Under the pieces are notes generated by a model. It ran no database searches. It worked only from the letters and a program-made list of their open reading frames with translations, and was not told the DNA's origin. The position numbers and the translations under genes were made by a program. From contig CAJTQE010000016.1 in assembly GCA_910578655.1 (NCBI GenBank), positions 1-22,548 of the forward strand: 22,548 nucleotides of DNA, read 5' to 3'. The DNA comes from an uncultured Christensenella sp. GTDB taxonomy: Bacteria > Bacillota > Clostridia > Christensenellales > Borkfalkiaceae. Shown here in pieces: positions 21,395-22,548 of this stretch (within the stretch, counting starts at the first letter, position 1; every line of letters begins with the position of its first letter).

Positions 21395-22548
21395 ATGGAA
21401 AGAATAATAATTCATTCTGATTTGAATAATTTTTATGCGTCTGTCGAAAGAAAGCTTAACCCCTCTCTTGCAGGCAAGCCCGTTGCGGTCTGCGGCGACA
21501 GGCAGTCAAGGCACGGGATAGTTCTTGCAAAAAGCGAGGAGGCAAAGCGGTACGGCGTAAAGACGGGCGAAGTCATTTGGCAGGCGGAGCGCAAGTGCCC
21601 GAACCTTGTCGTCGTTCCGCCGCACTTCGATTTGTATATAAAGTATTCGCGCGAGGTGCGCGATATCTACGCGCGGTATACCGACCTGATAGAAAATTAC
21701 GGCATTGACGAATGTTGGCTTGACATAAGTTCAAGCACTCTGCTTTTCCCCGAATACGGCGGAGAGAAGTACGTTTTCACAGACGGAGCAAAGACCTATT
21801 CGGAAGGGTTTTTAAGGCATCTCGGCGACACGATAAGAAATACCGTAAAAAGCGAACTCGGTATTACGGTGTCTTGCGGAGTGTCCTTTAACAAGGTGTT
21901 TGCAAAGCTGGGGTCAGACCTTAAAAAACCCGACGGTACGTCGGTTATTTCCAAATCGAATTTTAAACAGACAATTTACGGCTTGCCGGTGGAAGACTTG
22001 CTTTTCGTCGGTAAAAGCACAAAAGATAAACTTGCCGCAATGGGGCTTGATACGATAGGCAGACTTGCGGCGGCAGACGACGTTAAACTGACAGCGCAGT
22101 TCGGCAAAGTCGGGCAAACCCTTTTGCGCAACGCGCGCGGAGAGGACGACGCCCCCGTCAGTCACAAGGACGACAGGCGCGAAATGAAGTCGATAGGCAA
22201 CTCCTGCACATATCCGAACGACCTGACCGATTTGCGCACCGTCAAACGCGGAATTTTCGTTTTGGCGGAAAGCGTTGCGGCGCGGCTGAGGGAGTCGGGG
22301 CAGGGACTTGCGGATACCGTACACCTTTGGGTTCGGTATACAAACTTAACTGATTTTTCCGTTCAGACCAAAGTCAGGCATACCGCACTCTGCGGCGAAA
22401 TTGCCGCCCACGCTTACGCACTGTTTGAAAAAAACGTGCGGCCGCCGTTCAAAGTACGCTCTCTCGGCGTAACGGTGTCGGGGTTCGATAACAACGTATC
22501 TCAGCTAACTTACGACGAGGTATGCGGAAATTATAAAAAGAAAGAGGC
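21395..22548 (+). CDS. dinB: DNA polymerase IV (Y family), 3' end beyond the window
   Basis: Open from ATG 21395 to the window edge, 384 codons, no stop. Translesion DNA polymerase of the UmuC/DinB family. The start MERIIIHSDLNNFYASVE carries the first catalytic Asp9. The second catalytic site is YGIDECWLDIS with Asp105 and Glu106. GITVSCGVSFNKVFAKLGSDLKKPDG is the palm/fingers signature, followed by LPVEDLLFVGKSTKDKLAAMGLDTIG (helix-hairpin-helix), and the little-finger domain starts near SIGNS. A segment of about 20 residues (LLFPEYGGEKYVFTDGAKTY) between the catalytic motif and the next helix is longer than in E. coli DinB. It follows aroA by four bases with no good ribosome site and no LexA-type palindrome, so it is probably cotranscribed. 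Confidence 0.92.
   Translation, partial: MERIIIHSDLNNFYASVERKLNPSLAGKPVAVCGDRQSRHGIVLAKSEEAKRYGVKTGEVIWQAERKCPNLVVVPPHFDLYIKYSREVRDIYARYTDLIENYGIDECWLDISSSTLLFPEYGGEKYVFTDGAKTYSEGFLRHLGDTIRNTVKSELGITVSCGVSFNKVFAKLGSDLKKPDGTSVISKSNFKQTIYGLPVEDLLFVGKSTKDKLAAMGLDTIGRLAAADDVKLTAQFGKVGQTLLRNARGEDDAPVSHKDDRREMKSIGNSCTYPNDLTDLRTVKRGIFVLAESVAARLRESGQGLADTVHLWVRYTNLTDFSVQTKVRHTALCGEIAAHAYALFEKNVRPPFKVRSLGVTVSGFDNNVSQLTYDEVCGNYKKKE

Noticed and set aside
21379..21408. Perfect -35 TTGACA at the end of aroA as a dinB promoter
   Set aside because: The only -10-like sequence, AATAAT at 18 bases, would start transcription inside dinB, after its ATG. dinB is four bases from aroA and most likely cotranscribed.

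Overview
The window looks like chromosome of a spore-forming clostridial Firmicute, probably an uncultured gut-type lineage. The evidence is a SpoIVA-family spore-coat protein, RNase J, a TGS-domain uridine kinase, the TrmR/U32 (TrhP) tRNA-modification pair, AGGAGG-type ribosome sites and sigma-A-type promoters. I see no prophage, insertion sequence, CRISPR array or rRNA. Base composition by eye is intermediate (not computed).

Layout. (1) 16-418, minus strand: three tRNA genes (fMet, elongator Met, Glu) behind a TTGACA-17-TAAAAT promoter. (2) 550-3324, plus strand: tilS, an orphan 171-aa protein with a 10-codon leader ORF, hpt and a small DUF378 membrane protein, ending in a strong terminator. 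(3) 3391-7238: four tightly coupled genes for an SGNH hydrolase, a ketopantoate-reductase-like enzyme, an alpha/beta hydrolase and an esterase. (4) 7309-8537: an orphan ATP-grasp ligase with its own terminator. (5) 8607-9767: a short SpoIVA homologue, converging on (6) a minus-strand TGS-uridine kinase at 9807-11465. (7) 11466-11992: an intergenic region holding a 44-aa microprotein gene on the minus strand, behind a sequence that fits a forespore (sigma-G-like) promoter. (8) 11993-18300: a 1482-aa, extremely acidic repeat protein followed by RNase J. (9) 18318-22548: trmR, a U32 hydroxylase (TrhP family), aroA and a DNA polymerase IV gene that runs off the window.

Two themes run through it. 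One is tRNA biology: tRNAs with CAU anticodons lie divergent to tilS, whose enzyme must tell tRNA-Ile2(CAU) from them, and the TrhP-TrmR pair makes mo5U34. The other is sporulation: SpoIVA, and possibly the microprotein and the DUF378 gene.

The most unusual items are: the SpoIVA homologue, which keeps the C-terminal domain but has lost the Walker A motif and about 100 residues of the ATPase domain; the giant two-repeat-family acidic protein next to RNase J; the microprotein with its sigma-G-like promoter; and two genes (tilS and the SGNH hydrolase) whose sigma-A promoters are placed so that the start codon is the predicted transcription start, implying leaderless mRNAs.
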